Source: Halomonas sp. S3-1-1 (GTDB lineage: Bacteria; Pseudomonadota; Gammaproteobacteria; Pseudomonadales; Halomonadaceae). From it: a stretch of DNA of 64,000 nt. The notes beneath the pieces were generated by a model. That model saw only the letters and a program-made list of their open reading frames with translations. It was not told the DNA's origin and did no database searches. Location: positions 248,001 to 312,000 of the forward strand of contig NZ_JALGBZ010000003.1 of the NCBI RefSeq assembly GCF_023757625.1. Reading direction: 5' to 3'. Shown one piece after another: positions 43,741 through 53,534 of the stretch; the first letter of the stretch is position 1; each line of letters starts with the position of its first letter. The translations under genes were made by a program, and so were the position numbers.

Positions 43741-43755
43741 ATACCTCCCGGGTAT
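43741..43755. promoter_or_regulatory. CatM/BenM-type operator at the LysR gene start
   Basis: ATAC-CTCCCGG-GTAT, a second exact match to ATAC-N7-GTAT, lies immediately before the LysR start codon and contains its ribosome-binding site. Binding here would block transcription of the regulator gene. A further half-site, GGTAT, lies near 43776. Confidence 0.72.
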
Positions 43756-43968
43756 GAAGGGGCGCTCAAGATAGACGGTATAACCTGTTGCCGCCATTAA
43801 GTGGCTGGGCAGTGGTCCATACCTTATCAGTATTCAAGCAATAGCAAGGGAGGAAGCCGCTTAGACTTTAGTAATACTCGCCAGACGAGTCTATCGATAA
43901 GCAAAGAGCGGGATAGGGGCAGCAATACAGCAAGACATGGATTGAAGGGTGAAGCAGCAAACGTGAAA

Positions 43969-43995
43969 CTCCATGGCGGTTGGACCGCCATGGAG
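43969..43995 (-). terminator. Terminator after sdaA
   Basis: CTCCATGGCGGT and ACCGCCATGGAG form a 12-bp perfect stem with a TGG loop, 20 bp beyond the sdaA stop. On the minus strand it is followed by TTTCACGTTT, a moderate T-tract. It also marks the right edge of the catabolic island. Confidence 0.8.
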
Positions 43996-44015
43996 CTTGG
44001 TAGAAGAAAAGGCGC

Positions 44016-45398
44016 TCAACACTCGATCGCATTCACCGCCAGGCCTCCCTTGGAGGTCTCCTTGTACTTGTCGAGCATGTCGCGGCCGGTGTCGCGCATG
44101 GTGCGAATCACTTTATCGAGCGAGATGAAGTGGGTGCCGTCGCCGTGCAGCGCCATTTGGGCGGCGTTGATCGCTTTGACGGTGGCGATGGCGTTGCGCT
44201 CGATGCAGGGCACCTGCACAAGCCCTCCGACCGGGTCGCAGGTCAAGCCTAAGTTATGCTCCAGGCCGATTTCTGCGGCGTGTTCGACCTGCTCGGGCGT
44301 GGCGCCCATCACCTCGGCCAGGCCGGCGGCGGCCATGGCGCAGGCGGAGCCGACCTCGCCCTGGCAGCCCACTTCGGCGCCGGAGATCGAGGCGTTTTTC
44401 TTGCACAGGATGCCGATGGCACCCGCGGCGAGCAGGAAGTCGACCACGTTACGCTCGCTGGAGCCTGCCTGGAACTTCATGTAGTAGTGCAGAACCGCCG
44501 GGATGATGCCCGCCGCGCCGTTGGTCGGGGCGGTGACCATGCGCCCGCCGGCGGCGTTCTCTTCATTGACCGCCAGCGCGAAGATGTTGACCCACTCCAT
44601 CGCGGAGAAGGTGGTCGCAATCAGGCACGGGTTCTGCTCGGCGGCGGACAGGCGCTGGTGCAAAAGCTTGGCGCGGCGCTTGACGTTGAGCCCGCCGGGC
44701 AGCACGCCTTCGTGAGTCAAGCCGTTGTCGACGCACTCGCACATCACCCGCCAGATGCGCCACAGCTCGTCGCGCACCTCCTGCTCGGGCCGCCAGGTTT
44801 TCTCGTTGGCCATCATCAGTTGGCTGACGCTCATGCCTTCGCGCTTGCAGATCGCCAACAGCTCCTCGGCGGAGTTGAAGTCGAAGGGGATCTCGGCGCT
44901 GTCCATGTCCTCGAGCTTTGCGTCCACCTGGTGTTGGTCGACGACGAAGCCGCCGCCGACCGAGTAGTAGGTGTTGGCGAGCAGGACCTGATCGGCTTCG
45001 TCATACGCGCAGAGCTTCATGGCGTTGGGGTGGTGGGGCAGGCTTTCATCGTGAAAGCGCATGTCCCGGTCCCAAACGAAGGTGACGTCCTTCTGGCGGT
45101 TAAGCGACAGCGTGTGCGTCTCCTTGAGCGTCGCGATCGCCGGGCCGATGATCGATGGGTCGATCCGATCCGGGCGCTCGCCCATCAGGCCCATGACGGT
45201 GGCGTGGTCGGTGCCGTGGCCAACGCCAGTGGCGGAGAGCGAGCCGTAAAGATGCACTTCCAGACGGCTGACCCGGTCGAGTACGCCGGCATCTTCTACC
45301 GCCGCGGCGAATTTGAAGGCCGCCATCATGGGGCCGACCGTGTGTGAACTGGACGGGCCGACGCCGATCTTGAAAAGGTCGAAGACACTGATAGGCAT
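44016..45398 (-). CDS. sdaA: L-serine dehydratase
   Basis: A 460-residue single-chain L-serine deaminase of the iron-sulfur type, converting serine to pyruvate and ammonia. [21 protein letters not shown] at the N-terminus and the C-terminal Cys-containing segments ([17 protein letters not shown], and the last Cys of AIEC) that bind [4Fe-4S] are seen. ATG 45398 follows GAGG at 6 nt; the longer frame adds 18 unlikely residues. It completes the route betaine-sarcosine-glycine-serine-pyruvate. The last ~90 bp of a second copy are in the scar at 13196-13286. Confidence 0.94.
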   Translation of the reverse strand: MPISVFDLFKIGVGPSSSHTVGPMMAAFKFAAAVEDAGVLDRVSRLEVHLYGSLSATGVGHGTDHATVMGLMGERPDRIDPSIIGPAIATLKETHTLSLNRQKDVTFVWDRDMRFHDESLPHHPNAMKLCAYDEADQVLLANTYYSVGGGFVVDQHQVDAKLEDMDSAEIPFDFNSAEELLAICKREGMSVSQLMMANEKTWRPEQEVRDELWRIWRVMCECVDNGLTHEGVLPGGLNVKRRAKLLHQRLSAAEQNPCLIATTFSAMEWVNIFALAVNEENAAGGRMVTAPTNGAAGIIPAVLHYYMKFQAGSSERNVVDFLLAAGAIGILCKKNASISGAEVGCQGEVGSACAMAAAGLAEVMGATPEQVEHAAEIGLEHNLGLTCDPVGGLVQVPCIERNAIATVKAINAAQMALHGDGTHFISLDKVIRTMRDTGRDMLDKYKETSKGGLAVNAIEC

Positions 45399-45519
45399 GG
45401 AAGACCTCTGATGAGAATAGCGCGCCGGCTCACCGGCGACGGGCGAACCCATCGTCCGGCGAGGCGACGTCGTTTGTTGTACTTACTGTAGTCGAGGCGC
45501 GAGCGTCAGGGGCGTTCGA

Positions 45520-46386
45520 TCAGTTGCCGAACACCACCGTGCGGCCGCCGTGCAAAAACACCCGCCGCTCCAGGTGGTAGCCAATGGCCCGGGCGAGCGT
45601 CAGACACTCGATATCACGCCCCTTGGCGACCAGATCCTCCGGGTAGTGCGCGTGGTCCACCGGCTCCACGCCCTGGGCGATGATCGGGCCTTCGTCCAGG
45701 TCGTTATTGATGTAGTGCGCGGTGGCGCCGACGAGCTTCACGCCCTTGTCGTAGGCCTGGTGGTAGGGCTTGGCACCCTTGAAGCCAGGCAGCAGGGAGT
45801 GGTGGATATTGATCGCGCGGCCATCGAGCAGCTGACACATGCGCGGCGAAAGCACCTGCATGTAGCGCGCCAGAATCACCAGCTCCGCGCCGGTTTGCTC
45901 GATGATGTCGAGCACCTGGGCTTCCTGCTCGGACTTGGTGTCCGGGGTGATCGGCAGATGGTGATAGGGCAGGTCGTGCCATTCGGCCAGCGGCTGCAGG
46001 TCAGGATGGTTGGAGACGATCGCCTTGATATCCAGCGAAAGCTGCCCGGTGCGATAGCGGTAGAGCAGATCATTTAGGCAGTGGTCCGCTTTGGACACCA
46101 GAATGACCGCGCCGGTTCGCTTGGCCGGCGGGGTCAGCTCGAAGCTCATGTCGAACTCGCGGGCGCGGGGGCCAAAGGCCTCCTCGAACGCCTGCTCGCT
46201 GAAGTCATCAAGCTCCGGGCGAAACTCGGCACGAATGAAGAAGCGCTCGCCCAGCCGATCATCGAAGGAGCTGAGTTCGGTGATGTAGCAGTGCTGCTCT
46301 TTTAAAAACCGGGTGAGGACATCGACCGTGCCCAGAATGCTCGGGCACTGGGCGGTGATGATCCAGGTATCCGTTAGTCGGCTCAT
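45520..46386 (-). CDS. purU: Formyltetrahydrofolate deformylase
   Basis: A 288-residue PurU: an N-terminal ACT domain (residues ~1-80) and a C-terminal formyltransferase domain. The catalytic segment AINIHHSLLPGFKGAKPYHQAYDKGVKLVGATAHYI near residue 195 contains the key Asn and His. It hydrolyses 10-formyl-THF to formate and THF. Its place in the sox cluster fits clearing C1 units made by sarcosine oxidase (as methylene-THF). Confidence 0.95.
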   Translation of the reverse strand: MSRLTDTWIITAQCPSILGTVDVLTRFLKEQHCYITELSSFDDRLGERFFIRAEFRPELDDFSEQAFEEAFGPRAREFDMSFELTPPAKRTGAVILVSKADHCLNDLLYRYRTGQLSLDIKAIVSNHPDLQPLAEWHDLPYHHLPITPDTKSEQEAQVLDIIEQTGAELVILARYMQVLSPRMCQLLDGRAINIHHSLLPGFKGAKPYHQAYDKGVKLVGATAHYINNDLDEGPIIAQGVEPVDHAHYPEDLVAKGRDIECLTLARAIGYHLERRVFLHGGRTVVFGN

Positions 46387-46413
46387 GGCGCTTCTCTTTC
46401 ATCGCAGTCAGGG

Positions 46414-46433
46414 CGGCCGGCGGGTGCCGGCCG
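46414..46433. terminator. Hairpin between soxG and purU
   Basis: CGGCCGGC (46414-46421) pairs with GCCGGCCG (46426-46433) around GGGT in a 55-bp gap. No T-tract is seen on the minus strand, so it may tune expression of purU and sdaA relative to the sox genes rather than end the transcript. Confidence 0.45.
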
Positions 46434-46441
46434 TTATGCGT

Positions 46442-47077
46442 TTATTGTGTATCGATACCGTATTCCGCGGAGGCGTCGAGCAGCCAGCGGTAGCAGTAGT
46501 CGGCGAAACTGCGCCGTACCACCAGCTCCCACTCGGTCTCGCTTGTGCGGCGCAGCACCACGGTCGCCTTGGCAAAAATCGTGGTCACGCCCTTGCCGAC
46601 GGGAAATGCATGGGGGTGAACATCGAACGAGACCGTCTTCATCAGCACTTCGCGGGCGTTGTCGCCGGCAAGCGTCAGCACGGTCTGGCCACCGCTGACG
46701 TTGACGATGCTGACGTGGGCATCGCCAAGGGTTTCGCGCAGGGAGCGCTCGAGAGCGCACTCCTCGCCGCCAGGAACGATCACCAGCCACTCGTCCGGCG
46801 AGATCCACTGGATCGAGCGCTCGCCGGCCTCGTCACGCTCAACGGTGTTGGGCTTGGCCGGCAGGCTGATGCCGAGCACCTGGCGCACTGCTTCATCGAG
46901 CACGATGGCGCCGCCGCGCAGCACCACGTGACCCAGCAGCGCCTTCTCGCGCAGCACCACGCCGGCATTGGCGCTGTTGGCGGTCTTTTGCTGCTGGTAG
47001 CTCCAGCAAAGCGGCGACTCGACCGCCGGGTTACCGGCGGGCACGGTGTCGAACTGCTTGGCGCTCACGTTAGACAT
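46442..47077 (-). CDS. soxG: Sarcosine oxidase gamma subunit
   Basis: A 211-residue gamma subunit of heterotetrameric sarcosine oxidase, with a GcvT-like fold that helps the alpha subunit hold folate. It has ESPLCWSYQQQ, ISLPAKPNTVERDEAGERSIQWISPDEWLVIVPG and the final FADYCYRWLLDASAEYG. ATG 47077 follows AGGAG and overlaps the soxA stop by 8 bp, so expression is coupled. The longer frame is inside soxA. Confidence 0.92.
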   Translation of the reverse strand: MSNVSAKQFDTVPAGNPAVESPLCWSYQQQKTANSANAGVVLREKALLGHVVLRGGAIVLDEAVRQVLGISLPAKPNTVERDEAGERSIQWISPDEWLVIVPGGEECALERSLRETLGDAHVSIVNVSGGQTVLTLAGDNAREVLMKTVSFDVHPHAFPVGKGVTTIFAKATVVLRRTSETEWELVVRRSFADYCYRWLLDASAEYGIDTQ

Positions 47078-50000
47078 TTTGACGCTCTCCTTTCGGGTCG
47101 ATGAAGACGGGACTGACGATCTCGGCTTCATGCATCGTGCCGTCGGTCATCGGCAGGTAAACGGTTTGGCCCATGCGCTCGCGGCCTTCGACCACCACCG
47201 CCAAGGCGAAGCCGTGGCCCAGTGACGGGCTGTAGTAGCTCGAGGTCACGTGGCCCTTCATGGCCATCGGGATGCTCTGCTCCTTGTCGAAAACGATCTG
47301 CGCGCCCTCTTCCAGTACCACGCTTGAATCCTTCGGCTTCAAGCCGACGAACTGCTTGCGATTGCCGCGCAGGGTGTCCGGGCGGCTCAGCGCGCGCTTG
47401 CCGATCCACGGGAAGGGCTTGTCGTAACCGATCGCCCACTGCATGCCCAGATCTTCCGGGGTGACCGAGCCGTCGGTGTCCTGCCCGACGATGATCAAAC
47501 CCTTCTCGGCGCGCAGCACGTGCATGGTTTCGGTACCGTAGGGCGTAAGGTCGTACTTCTCGCCGTGCTCAAAAAGCTTCTTCCAGACGTGCAGCGCGTA
47601 GTTGGCCTGCACGTTGATCTCGAAGGCCAGCTCGCCGGTGAACGAGATGCGGAAGATACGTGCCGGCACCTCGGCCACCGTGGCGTCGCGCCAGTCCATG
47701 AATTTGAACGACTCTTTATCCAGATCCAGGTCGGTGAGCTCGGACAGCAGCTTGCGCGCGTCCGGGCCGGTCACGGTCATGGTCGCCCAGTGATCGGTCA
47801 CTGAGTTGAAGTAGACCTGAAGCTCCGGCCATTCGGTCTGGTGCCAAAGCTCCAGCCACTCGAGTACGCCCGCGGCACCGCCGGTGGTGGTGGTCATCAA
47901 AAAGTGGTTATCGGCGAGGCAGCTCGTGGTGCCGTCGTCCATCAGCATGCCGTCGTCTTTACACATCAAGCCGTAACGCACGCGGCCCGGGGCGAGCTGG
48001 GCCCACTTGTTGGTGTAGACGCGGCCCAGGAACTCGCGGGCGTCCGGGCCCTGAATGTCGATCTTGCCCAGCGTCGAGGCGTCCAGAATGCCGACTTTTT
48101 CACGCACCGCCAGACACTCGCGGGCGACCGCTTCATGCATGGTCTCTTTTTTGCCGTTGACCGTGCGCGGGAAGTACCAAGGGCGCTTCCACTGGCCCAC
48201 GTCCTCGAACTCGGCGCCGTTCTCCATGTGCCACTGGTGAAGCGCGGTGTAGCGTTTCGGGTCGAACAGCTCGTCGCAGTGACGGCCGACGATGGCGCCA
48301 AAGGTGATCGGCGTGTAGTTGGGGCGGAACACCGTGGTGCCGACGTCCGGAATCGAGCGGTCGAGGCAGCGCGCGGCGATAGCCATGCCGTTGATGTTGC
48401 CAAGCTTGCCCTGGTCGGTACCGAAGCCGAGCGCGGTGTAGCGCTTGACATGCTCGATGGACTCGAAGCCCTCACGAGTGGCGAGCTCGATACCGGCGGC
48501 GGTCACGTCGTTTTGCAGGTCGACGAACTGCTTCGGCGCGCGCAGCGCGGTTTTTTCGTGTGGCACCTGATAGAGCGCGCAGGCCTTGCCGTCGCGGAGA
48601 CCGCGGGTAGCGGGTAGGGTGATCGCCTGCGCGTCTTCAAAACCCGTCAGTTGGGCGGCCTGGCGGCCGGCACGTTCGCCGTCGGCCAGCGTCTCGTCGA
48701 GCCCGAAGTGGCCAGCCACGCCGCCGGCGGAGATCATGCCTTTCACCTCGCCGGGCAAGAAGCCGAGCAGCTCCTCGTTCCACTGCGGGCGGGTGCCGGT
48801 GTGAGACGAGAGATGCACCACCGGGCTGTAGCCGCCGGAGCTTGCGATGGTGTCGCACTCGAGCTCCTCGACCTTACCGGTGACCACGAAGCGCTCGAGA
48901 TCGATCGCGCAGACGCGGGCGCCGGTGACGCGCTGGCCACCGCGGGCCTCGACCACGGAACTTCCGGTGATCACGCGAATGCCGCTGTCGCGGGCCTGGC
49001 GAACGAGATCGCCGTCCGGGTTGGCGCGGGCATCGACGATCGCCACGACCTGGCGGCCGGCCTCTTTCCAGTCGAGCGCGGCGCGGTAGGCGTGGTCGTT
49101 GCTAGTGGAAAGCACCAGCTTTTTGCCCGGCACCACCGCGTAGCGGCGGATATAGGTGGAAACGGCCCCGGCGAGCATGTTGCCCGGAAGGTCGTTGTTG
49201 GCGTAGACCAGCGGGCGCTCGTGGGTGCCGCTGGCGAGCACCACTTGGCCTGCGCGCACGCGGTGCAGCCGCGCTCGTGCCTGACCGGCAAGGCCTGCCT
49301 CACTGGCGGTGTCGGCCAAGTGCTCGGTGCGCCGCTCGTGCAGCGTAACGAAGTTGTGATCGTGGTAACCGTTGGCGGTGGTGCGCGGCAGAAGGAGCAC
49401 GTTTTCAAGGCTTGCGAGCTCCTTGACGGTCTCTTCGACCCAGCGCACGGCGGAAACGCCGTCGAGGGTCTCGCGACTATCGAGCAGCGAACCACCCATC
49501 TCTTCCTGCTCGTCGCAAAGGATCACGCGGGCGCCAGCACGGGCTGCCGAAAGCGCCGCGGCCAACCCCGCTGGGCCTGCGCCCACCACCATCACGTCGC
49601 AGTGGTGGTGCATGTGGTCGTAGATGTCCGGGTCGGACTCGTGGGGCGCGCGGCCCAGGCCTGCGCCCTTGCGGATGTACTTTTCGTACGTCATCCACAT
49701 CGAGGCCGGGGCCATGAAGGTCTTATAGTAGAAGCCCGGCGGCATGAAGCCGCCGCCCAGCCGACCGACCCAGCTCATGACGTCGCGCTGAACGTTCGGC
49801 CAGCCGTTGGTGCTGCGCGCGACCAGGCCCTTGTAGAGCGCCTGTTGAGTGGCGCGCACGTTGGGCACTTGGGTCTCTTCCCGAGCGCCGAGCTGGACCA
49901 CGGCGTTGGGCTCTTCGGCGCCGGCGGCGACGATGCCGCGGGCCCGTGAGTACTTGAAGCTGCGGTTGACGATGTCCACGCCGTTGGCGAGCAGGGCCGA

Positions 50001-50111
50001 GGCCAGGGTGTCGCCCTTCAGGCCCTTGTAGCTTTGGCCGTTGAAGGTGAATTCGAGCGTCTGGGAGCGATCGACACGGCCGCCGGCATCGATACGATTG
50101 GTCTGCGTCAT
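47070..50111 (-). CDS. soxA: Sarcosine oxidase alpha subunit
   Basis: A 1013-residue, three-part protein: an N-terminal ferredoxin-like fold (residues ~15-100, FNGQSYKGLKGDTLASALLANG), an NAD-binding two-dinucleotide domain (MVVGAGPAGLAAALSAARAGARVI near 175) and a C-terminal GcvT-like folate-binding domain (from ~620). Sarcosine oxidase demethylates sarcosine to glycine, moves the methyl to THF and makes H2O2. It overlaps soxD by 4 bp and soxG by 8 bp. Full length. Confidence 0.96.
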   Translation of the reverse strand: MTQTNRIDAGGRVDRSQTLEFTFNGQSYKGLKGDTLASALLANGVDIVNRSFKYSRARGIVAAGAEEPNAVVQLGAREETQVPNVRATQQALYKGLVARSTNGWPNVQRDVMSWVGRLGGGFMPPGFYYKTFMAPASMWMTYEKYIRKGAGLGRAPHESDPDIYDHMHHHCDVMVVGAGPAGLAAALSAARAGARVILCDEQEEMGGSLLDSRETLDGVSAVRWVEETVKELASLENVLLLPRTTANGYHDHNFVTLHERRTEHLADTASEAGLAGQARARLHRVRAGQVVLASGTHERPLVYANNDLPGNMLAGAVSTYIRRYAVVPGKKLVLSTSNDHAYRAALDWKEAGRQVVAIVDARANPDGDLVRQARDSGIRVITGSSVVEARGGQRVTGARVCAIDLERFVVTGKVEELECDTIASSGGYSPVVHLSSHTGTRPQWNEELLGFLPGEVKGMISAGGVAGHFGLDETLADGERAGRQAAQLTGFEDAQAITLPATRGLRDGKACALYQVPHEKTALRAPKQFVDLQNDVTAAGIELATREGFESIEHVKRYTALGFGTDQGKLGNINGMAIAARCLDRSIPDVGTTVFRPNYTPITFGAIVGRHCDELFDPKRYTALHQWHMENGAEFEDVGQWKRPWYFPRTVNGKKETMHEAVARECLAVREKVGILDASTLGKIDIQGPDAREFLGRVYTNKWAQLAPGRVRYGLMCKDDGMLMDDGTTSCLADNHFLMTTTTGGAAGVLEWLELWHQTEWPELQVYFNSVTDHWATMTVTGPDARKLLSELTDLDLDKESFKFMDWRDATVAEVPARIFRISFTGELAFEINVQANYALHVWKKLFEHGEKYDLTPYGTETMHVLRAEKGLIIVGQDTDGSVTPEDLGMQWAIGYDKPFPWIGKRALSRPDTLRGNRKQFVGLKPKDSSVVLEEGAQIVFDKEQSIPMAMKGHVTSSYYSPSLGHGFALAVVVEGRERMGQTVYLPMTDGTMHEAEIVSPVFIDPKGERQNV

Positions 50112-50497
50112 GACGAGGTCTCCTCGTTCAAGGCCTTGGATTCGGGCTGGGCACCGATGGTCTGCCAGCCGCCGTCAGCGGTTTGTACGCCCTGTTCCTT
50201 GCGGACCTTTTCCGTTTCGGCGGTGATGCTCGGCTGCTCGCCCATCCGGTAGGTCTCGAGGATCTCGTAGGTCACCGTGTTGCGGGTGATGTTGAAGAAC
50301 TTGCGACAACCCACGGAGTGGACCCACATTTCGTGGTGAACGCCGCGCGGGTTCTTGCGAAAGAACAGGTAGTCGCCCCACTCTTCGTCGGTGGTATTGT
50401 CCGGGTCTTTCGGGCGCATCAGGTGAGCCTCACCGCGCGGATGAAACTCCTCTTCCTCGCGGTACTCCTGACAGTAGGGGCAGTGAATATAGAACAT
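50108..50497 (-). CDS. soxD: Sarcosine oxidase delta subunit
   Basis: A 129-residue small subunit with the Zn site C6-x2-C9, a His and Cys in HSVGCRKFF, and the ENxxR-like GEAHLMRPKDPDNTTDEEWGDYLFFRKNP core, the normal SoxD pattern. It lies between soxB (11-bp gap) and soxA (4-bp overlap). SD AGGAGAG. The C-terminal ~25 residues are an acidic tail. Confidence 0.95.
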   Translation of the reverse strand: MFYIHCPYCQEYREEEEFHPRGEAHLMRPKDPDNTTDEEWGDYLFFRKNPRGVHHEMWVHSVGCRKFFNITRNTVTYEILETYRMGEQPSITAETEKVRKEQGVQTADGGWQTIGAQPESKALNEETSS

Positions 50498-50508
50498 GTC
50501 AGCTCTCC

Positions 50509-51759
50509 TCAGTGCGCAACGCCGGCGGCGCCGTGTTCGTCGATCAGCGCACCGGTGTGGAAACGGTCGATGGAGAACGGCGCGGCGATCGGGTGCATTT
50601 CACCCTTGGCCAGACTCGCCGCGAACACGTGGCCGGATCCGGGGGTGGCCTTGAAGCCGCCGGTACCCCAGCCGCAGTTGAAATAAAGACCCTTGACCTT
50701 CGTTTTCGAAAGGATCGGGCAGGCGTCCGGGCAGGTATCGACGATGCCGCCCCACTGGCGGTTCATGCGCACCCGCGAGAACATCGGGAACATCTCGACG
50801 ATCGCTTGCAGGGTGTGCTCGACGGTCGGGTAGCTGCCGCGCTGGCCGTAGCCGAGATAACCATCGATGCCCGCGCCGATCACCAGGTCGCCCTTGTCGG
50901 ACTGGCTAACGTAGCCGTGCACGTGGTTCGACATGGTGACGGTGTTGAGTACCGGCTTGAGCGGCTCGGAGACGAGCGCCTGCAGCGGGTGAGACTCGAG
51001 CGGAAGCTTGATGCCCGCCATGTCCGCCAGCACCCCGGAGTTACCCGCGGCCACACAGCCCACCGTATTGGCTTCGATGTCGCCACGGTTGGTGTGAACG
51101 CCGAGCACCTTGCCGTCGCGAATCTTGAAGCCGGTGACTTCGGTGTTCTGCAGAAGATCCACGCCCAATGCGTCGGCGCCGCGGGCGTAGCCCCAGGCCA
51201 CCGCGTCGTGGCGGGCCACGCCGGCACTTTTCTGCCAGGAGGCGCCCATGATCGGGTAGCGGGCGCGGTTGGAGATATCAAGCTCGGGCTCGATCTCCTT
51301 GATCTGCTGGGGCGTGACCACTTCGCTATCCACGCCGTTCAAGCGGTTGGCGTGTACGCGGCGCTGAATGTCGCGCATGTCCTGCAGGGTGTGGCCCAGG
51401 TTCAAGACGCCGCGCTGCGAGAACATGACGTTGTAGTTCAGATCCTGAGACAGCCCTTTCCACAAGTCGAGGGAGTGGTTGTAAAGGCGCGCGGCCTCGT
51501 CCCACAGGTAATTGGAGCGCACGATCGTGGTGTTACGCGCCGTGTTGCCGCCGCCCAGCCAGCCTTTCTCGACCACGGCGACGTTCTTGACGCCAAACTC
51601 CTTGGCCAAATAGTAAGCGGTAGCCAAACCGTGGCCGCCGCCGCCCACGATGATCACATCGTAGCGCTTCTTGGGCTCGGGGTTGCGCCACTGGCGCTCC
51701 CAGTTCTCGTGATGACCGAGCGCATGTTTAACCAGTCCGAAGCCGGAATAACGTTGCAT
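50509..51759 (-). CDS. soxB: Sarcosine oxidase beta subunit
   Basis: A 416-residue flavoprotein with the dinucleotide motif [22 protein letters not shown] near residue 34 and a covalent-FMN/FAD region near the [20 protein letters not shown] segment. It holds the sarcosine-oxidising site. First gene of the soxBDAG set on the minus strand after glyA (46 bp gap), with AGGAG before the start. Confidence 0.96.
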   Translation of the reverse strand: MQRYSGFGLVKHALGHHENWERQWRNPEPKKRYDVIIVGGGGHGLATAYYLAKEFGVKNVAVVEKGWLGGGNTARNTTIVRSNYLWDEAARLYNHSLDLWKGLSQDLNYNVMFSQRGVLNLGHTLQDMRDIQRRVHANRLNGVDSEVVTPQQIKEIEPELDISNRARYPIMGASWQKSAGVARHDAVAWGYARGADALGVDLLQNTEVTGFKIRDGKVLGVHTNRGDIEANTVGCVAAGNSGVLADMAGIKLPLESHPLQALVSEPLKPVLNTVTMSNHVHGYVSQSDKGDLVIGAGIDGYLGYGQRGSYPTVEHTLQAIVEMFPMFSRVRMNRQWGGIVDTCPDACPILSKTKVKGLYFNCGWGTGGFKATPGSGHVFAASLAKGEMHPIAAPFSIDRFHTGALIDEHGAAGVAH

Positions 51760-51805
51760 GAAATCTCTCCTGAATCGACTCCGTGGAGCCCGCGGGCGGC
51801 GGTCG

Positions 51806-53131
51806 TTACGCGACGGTGGCGTCTTCGACCGGCTCTGCCTGAGTTTGGGCCTGACCGTAAACCGGGTAGTGCGCGCACAGATCAGCGACGTGGTCGCGCA
51901 CCTGGTTTTCGATCTCGGTGGTGTCTTGTTGATCGGCCAGCACGTCGAGAATGTCGCAAATCCAGCCGGCGAGCTGCTCGCAGTCCGATTCGACCATGCC
52001 GCGCGTGGTCACCGCCGGGGTGCCGATGCGAAGGCCGGAAGTAACGAACGGGCTCTGCGGGTCGTTGGGCACGCTGTTCTTGTTGACCGTGATGTGGGCG
52101 CGGCCTAGGGCGGCATCCGCGTCCTTGCCGGTCACGCCCTGCTTGATTAGCGAAAGCAGGAACAGGTGATCGTCGGTGCCGCCGGAGACGACATCGAAGC
52201 CGCGCTCGATGAACACCTTCGCCATGGCGCGGGCGTTTGCGATCACCTGGCGCTGGTAGTTGACGAAGTCCTGGTTCATCGCCTCCTTGAAGGCCACGGC
52301 CTTGGCGGCAATGACGTGCATCAGCGGGCCGCCCTGCTGGCCCGGGAATACCGCGCCGTTGAGCTTTTTGTAGAGCGCCTCGTCGCCGTCGGCGGAGAGG
52401 ATCAGGCCACCGCGCGGGCCGCGCAGCGTTTTGTGGGTAGTGGTGGTGACCACGTGGGCGTAGGGCAGCGGGCTCGGGTAGAGGCCGGCGGCGACCAGAC
52501 CGGCGACGTGGGCCATGTCGACCATCAGATACGCGCCCACCTCGTCGGCGATGGTGCGAAAACGCCGCCAGTCGATCACCCGCGAGTAGGCGGAGAAGCC
52601 GGCGATGATCATTTTCGGCTGGTGCTCGCGGGCCAGACGCTCAACCTCGTCGTAGTCGATCTCGCCGGTGCCTTCGACCAAACCGTACTGAACGGCGTTG
52701 TAGTGCTTGCCGGAGAAGTTCGGTGCCGCGCCGTGGGTCAGGTGGCCGCCGTGGGCCAGGCTCATGCCCAGAATGGTGTCGCCGGGCTTGACCAGCGCCA
52801 TGAACACCGCGGCATTGGCTTGGGCGCCGGAGTGCGGCTGCACGTTGGCGTAGTTGGCGCCGAACAGGCTGCAGGCGCGCTCGATGGCAAGTGTTTCGAC
52901 CTTGTCGACGAACTCGCAGCCGCCGTAGTAGCGCTTGCCCGGGTAGCCTTCGGCATACTTGTTGGTCAGCTGGCTGCCCTGGGCTTCCATCACCAGCTTG
53001 CTGGTGTAGTTTTCCGAGGCGATCAGCTCGATATGGGCTTCCTGGCGCGACGTCTCTTCGGCAATGGCGGAGGCAAGGGCCGTGTCGTAGCTGGCCAGGC
53101 GGGCATCGGGAGAAAAATTGTTGTCTGACAT
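51806..53131 (-). CDS. glyA: Serine hydroxymethyltransferase
   Basis: A 441-residue PLP enzyme that joins glycine and methylene-THF into serine. The PLP lysine is in [16 protein letters not shown] near residue 240; [20 protein letters not shown] and [13 protein letters not shown] near the N-terminus are canonical. It is a little longer than usual because of an acidic C-terminal tail ([13 protein letters not shown]). It lies 46 bp before soxB, so it uses glycine and the C1 unit from sarcosine oxidation. A housekeeping glyA elsewhere is likely. Confidence 0.95.
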   Translation of the reverse strand: MSDNNFSPDARLASYDTALASAIAEETSRQEAHIELIASENYTSKLVMEAQGSQLTNKYAEGYPGKRYYGGCEFVDKVETLAIERACSLFGANYANVQPHSGAQANAAVFMALVKPGDTILGMSLAHGGHLTHGAAPNFSGKHYNAVQYGLVEGTGEIDYDEVERLAREHQPKMIIAGFSAYSRVIDWRRFRTIADEVGAYLMVDMAHVAGLVAAGLYPSPLPYAHVVTTTTHKTLRGPRGGLILSADGDEALYKKLNGAVFPGQQGGPLMHVIAAKAVAFKEAMNQDFVNYQRQVIANARAMAKVFIERGFDVVSGGTDDHLFLLSLIKQGVTGKDADAALGRAHITVNKNSVPNDPQSPFVTSGLRIGTPAVTTRGMVESDCEQLAGWICDILDVLADQQDTTEIENQVRDHVADLCAHYPVYGQAQTQAEPVEDATVA

Positions 53132-53534
53132 CTGGGTCTCCAGGCGAGTCGCGTTGTTCTGTTGATCGGTCTGTGTTCGGTCCGGTCGTTTGTTAGCGCC
53201 GCGCTGTTGGGATGGGCTTGCGACGCTATCATGCCGCGATAGTATCGCCGGGCCTTGCCCCCAAGATGCTTGCCCACGTCACCGCTCGGCGTATTTGCGA
53301 CATTTACGACAAAATCGTGACGCGTGCCGAAACAGGTCGTCCATCCGCCGTTCGATGTCGTCTGTGAGTAACTTCCGCGCGCGCGAATGAACCATGCTGG
53401 AGCGGCACCTGATGCCGTTTGGCGGATCGTCGGCGCACGCGCGTCGGGATTGCGTCAAACACGCCAGTTTCACTCAAGAATAACGATGCAGCGCGACTCA
53501 TAATCGCGGCCGCACCCGGAAGAGAGGATTATCC
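53132..53534. other. Divergent promoter region glyA/fdhA
   Basis: A 403-bp GC-rich gap between divergent genes. Short open frames exist but have no SD or family sequence. No clear operator stands out. It probably holds both promoters and a shared betaine/dimethylglycine-responsive site. Confidence 0.4.

Noticed and set aside
44256..45347. Long plus-strand frame opposite sdaA
   Set aside because: His/Asp/Val-rich composition without motifs; the sdaA frame on the minus strand explains this DNA.
48651..49949. 432-codon plus-strand frame opposite soxA
   Set aside because: Antisense shadow of soxA, rich in Ala/His/Val, no SD.
50512..52044. 510-codon plus-strand frame across soxB and the glyA 3' end
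   Set aside because: It crosses two well-supported minus-strand genes and has the amino-acid bias of an antisense frame.
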